5,501 nt of DNA, from assembly GCA_023435805.1 (NCBI GenBank), contig JAEZMC010000241.1:1-5501 (forward strand). The letters run 5' to 3'. Of this stretch, positions 5,312 to 5,501 are shown in pieces. The translations under genes and the position numbers were made by a program. The notes beneath the pieces are model-generated. The model saw only the letters and a program-made list of their open reading frames with translations. It did not search any database and was not told the DNA's origin. Source of the DNA: Bacillota bacterium. Lineage in GTDB: Bacteria > Bacillota > Clostridia > Acetivibrionales > DTU013. Position 1 is the stretch's first letter; each line of letters starts with the position of its first letter.

Positions 5312-5501
5312 TATTGACCCGTCACAGTGTACCCCTGTAAATTGTCGCAAGGTCTGTACTGCTGGCCGAGGCTTAAATATACAGGCTTTCGGGCATAAAA
5401 AAAGAATTGCTGACGATGACGGCAATTCTTCTTTTTTTGATTATAGGCTTTAGCCTGTTGAGTATGAGCGAGTTTCTCTACAGAGAAATGAGCCATGCGA
5501 A
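5305..5501. other. Intergenic stretch without a supportable gene, rich in inverted repeats
   Basis: No open frame here has a convincing SD box, family motif or coding pattern. The stretch holds the bidirectional terminator, outer 7-bp arms ACAGGCT (5381-5387) and AGCCTGT (5452-5458) that enclose it, the palindrome AGGCTTTAGCCT-like element at 5445-5456 and TTTCTCT-AC-AGAGAAA at 5473-5488. AGGCTT occurs three times (5369, 5383, 5445). A plus-strand TTGACC (5314-5319) with TGTAAA 16 nt later (5336-5341) is a weak promoter candidate. The open frame on minus at 5293-5496 runs straight through the terminator and is probably spurious. Confidence 0.55.
5397..5438. terminator. Bidirectional rho-independent terminator
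   Basis: AAGAATTGC (5402-5410) and GCAATTCTT (5422-5430) form a perfect 9-bp stem around an 11-nt loop. Seven A precede (5397-5403) and seven T follow (5432-5438), so a U-run follows the stem on either strand. It most simply ends a minus-strand gene lying beyond 5501 and isolates the lipoprotein operon. On the plus strand it could also act as a leader terminator for a gene starting beyond the window. Confidence 0.85.

Noticed and set aside
5293..5496. 67-codon minus-strand open frame
   Set aside because: It runs through the A7/T7 terminator hairpin, has no visible SD within the window and shows no recognisable family features.
5464..5501. Possible plus-strand start ATG reading MSEFLYREMSHA at the window edge
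   Set aside because: No clear SD box precedes it and only 12 codons are visible; it could be real but cannot be supported here.

Overview
The window looks like a chromosomal piece of a Gram-positive bacterium of the Clostridia type. This is an inference from purine-rich Shine-Dalgarno boxes placed about 9 nt before most starts, a type II signal-peptide lipoprotein, a short Thermotoga/Clostridia-like S-adenosylhomocysteinase, and GGGGACGGTTCT-type short repeats. Coding DNA has mid-range GC by eye. I cannot name a genus.

All five confident genes lie on the minus strand. In order of transcription, from high to low coordinates, they are: a lipoprotein (4247-5254), a purine nucleoside phosphorylase (3404-4231), a helix-turn-helix/SAM-methyltransferase fusion (2417-3217), an adenosine-kinase-like PfkB kinase (1410-2348) and S-adenosylhomocysteinase (144-1406). 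A rho-independent terminator follows (96-123), and then at least four 20-bp tandem repeats at the window edge (1-80). At the other end, 5305-5501 holds no gene I can support, but it has a strong bidirectional terminator inside a nested inverted repeat plus two small palindromes.

The theme is handling of the SAM by-product S-adenosylhomocysteine (SAH). A methyltransferase produces SAH, AhcY splits it into adenosine and homocysteine, and the kinase pulls adenosine to AMP, which drives the reversible AhcY reaction forward. The phosphorylase salvages 6-oxopurine nucleosides such as inosine and guanosine.

The most interesting element is the methyltransferase-like protein. It carries an excisionase/MerR-like DNA-binding domain at its N terminus and has its own apparent promoter. 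That promoter overlaps a perfect 12-bp palindrome and a degenerate 24-bp direct repeat, and its predicted transcript begins exactly at an 11-bp stem-loop. I propose that it is a SAM/SAH-sensing regulator of the downstream kinase-ahcY pair, similar in logic to proteobacterial SahR (ArsR-type HTH plus methyltransferase domain) but built on a different HTH fold. This is a hypothesis drawn from architecture and context.
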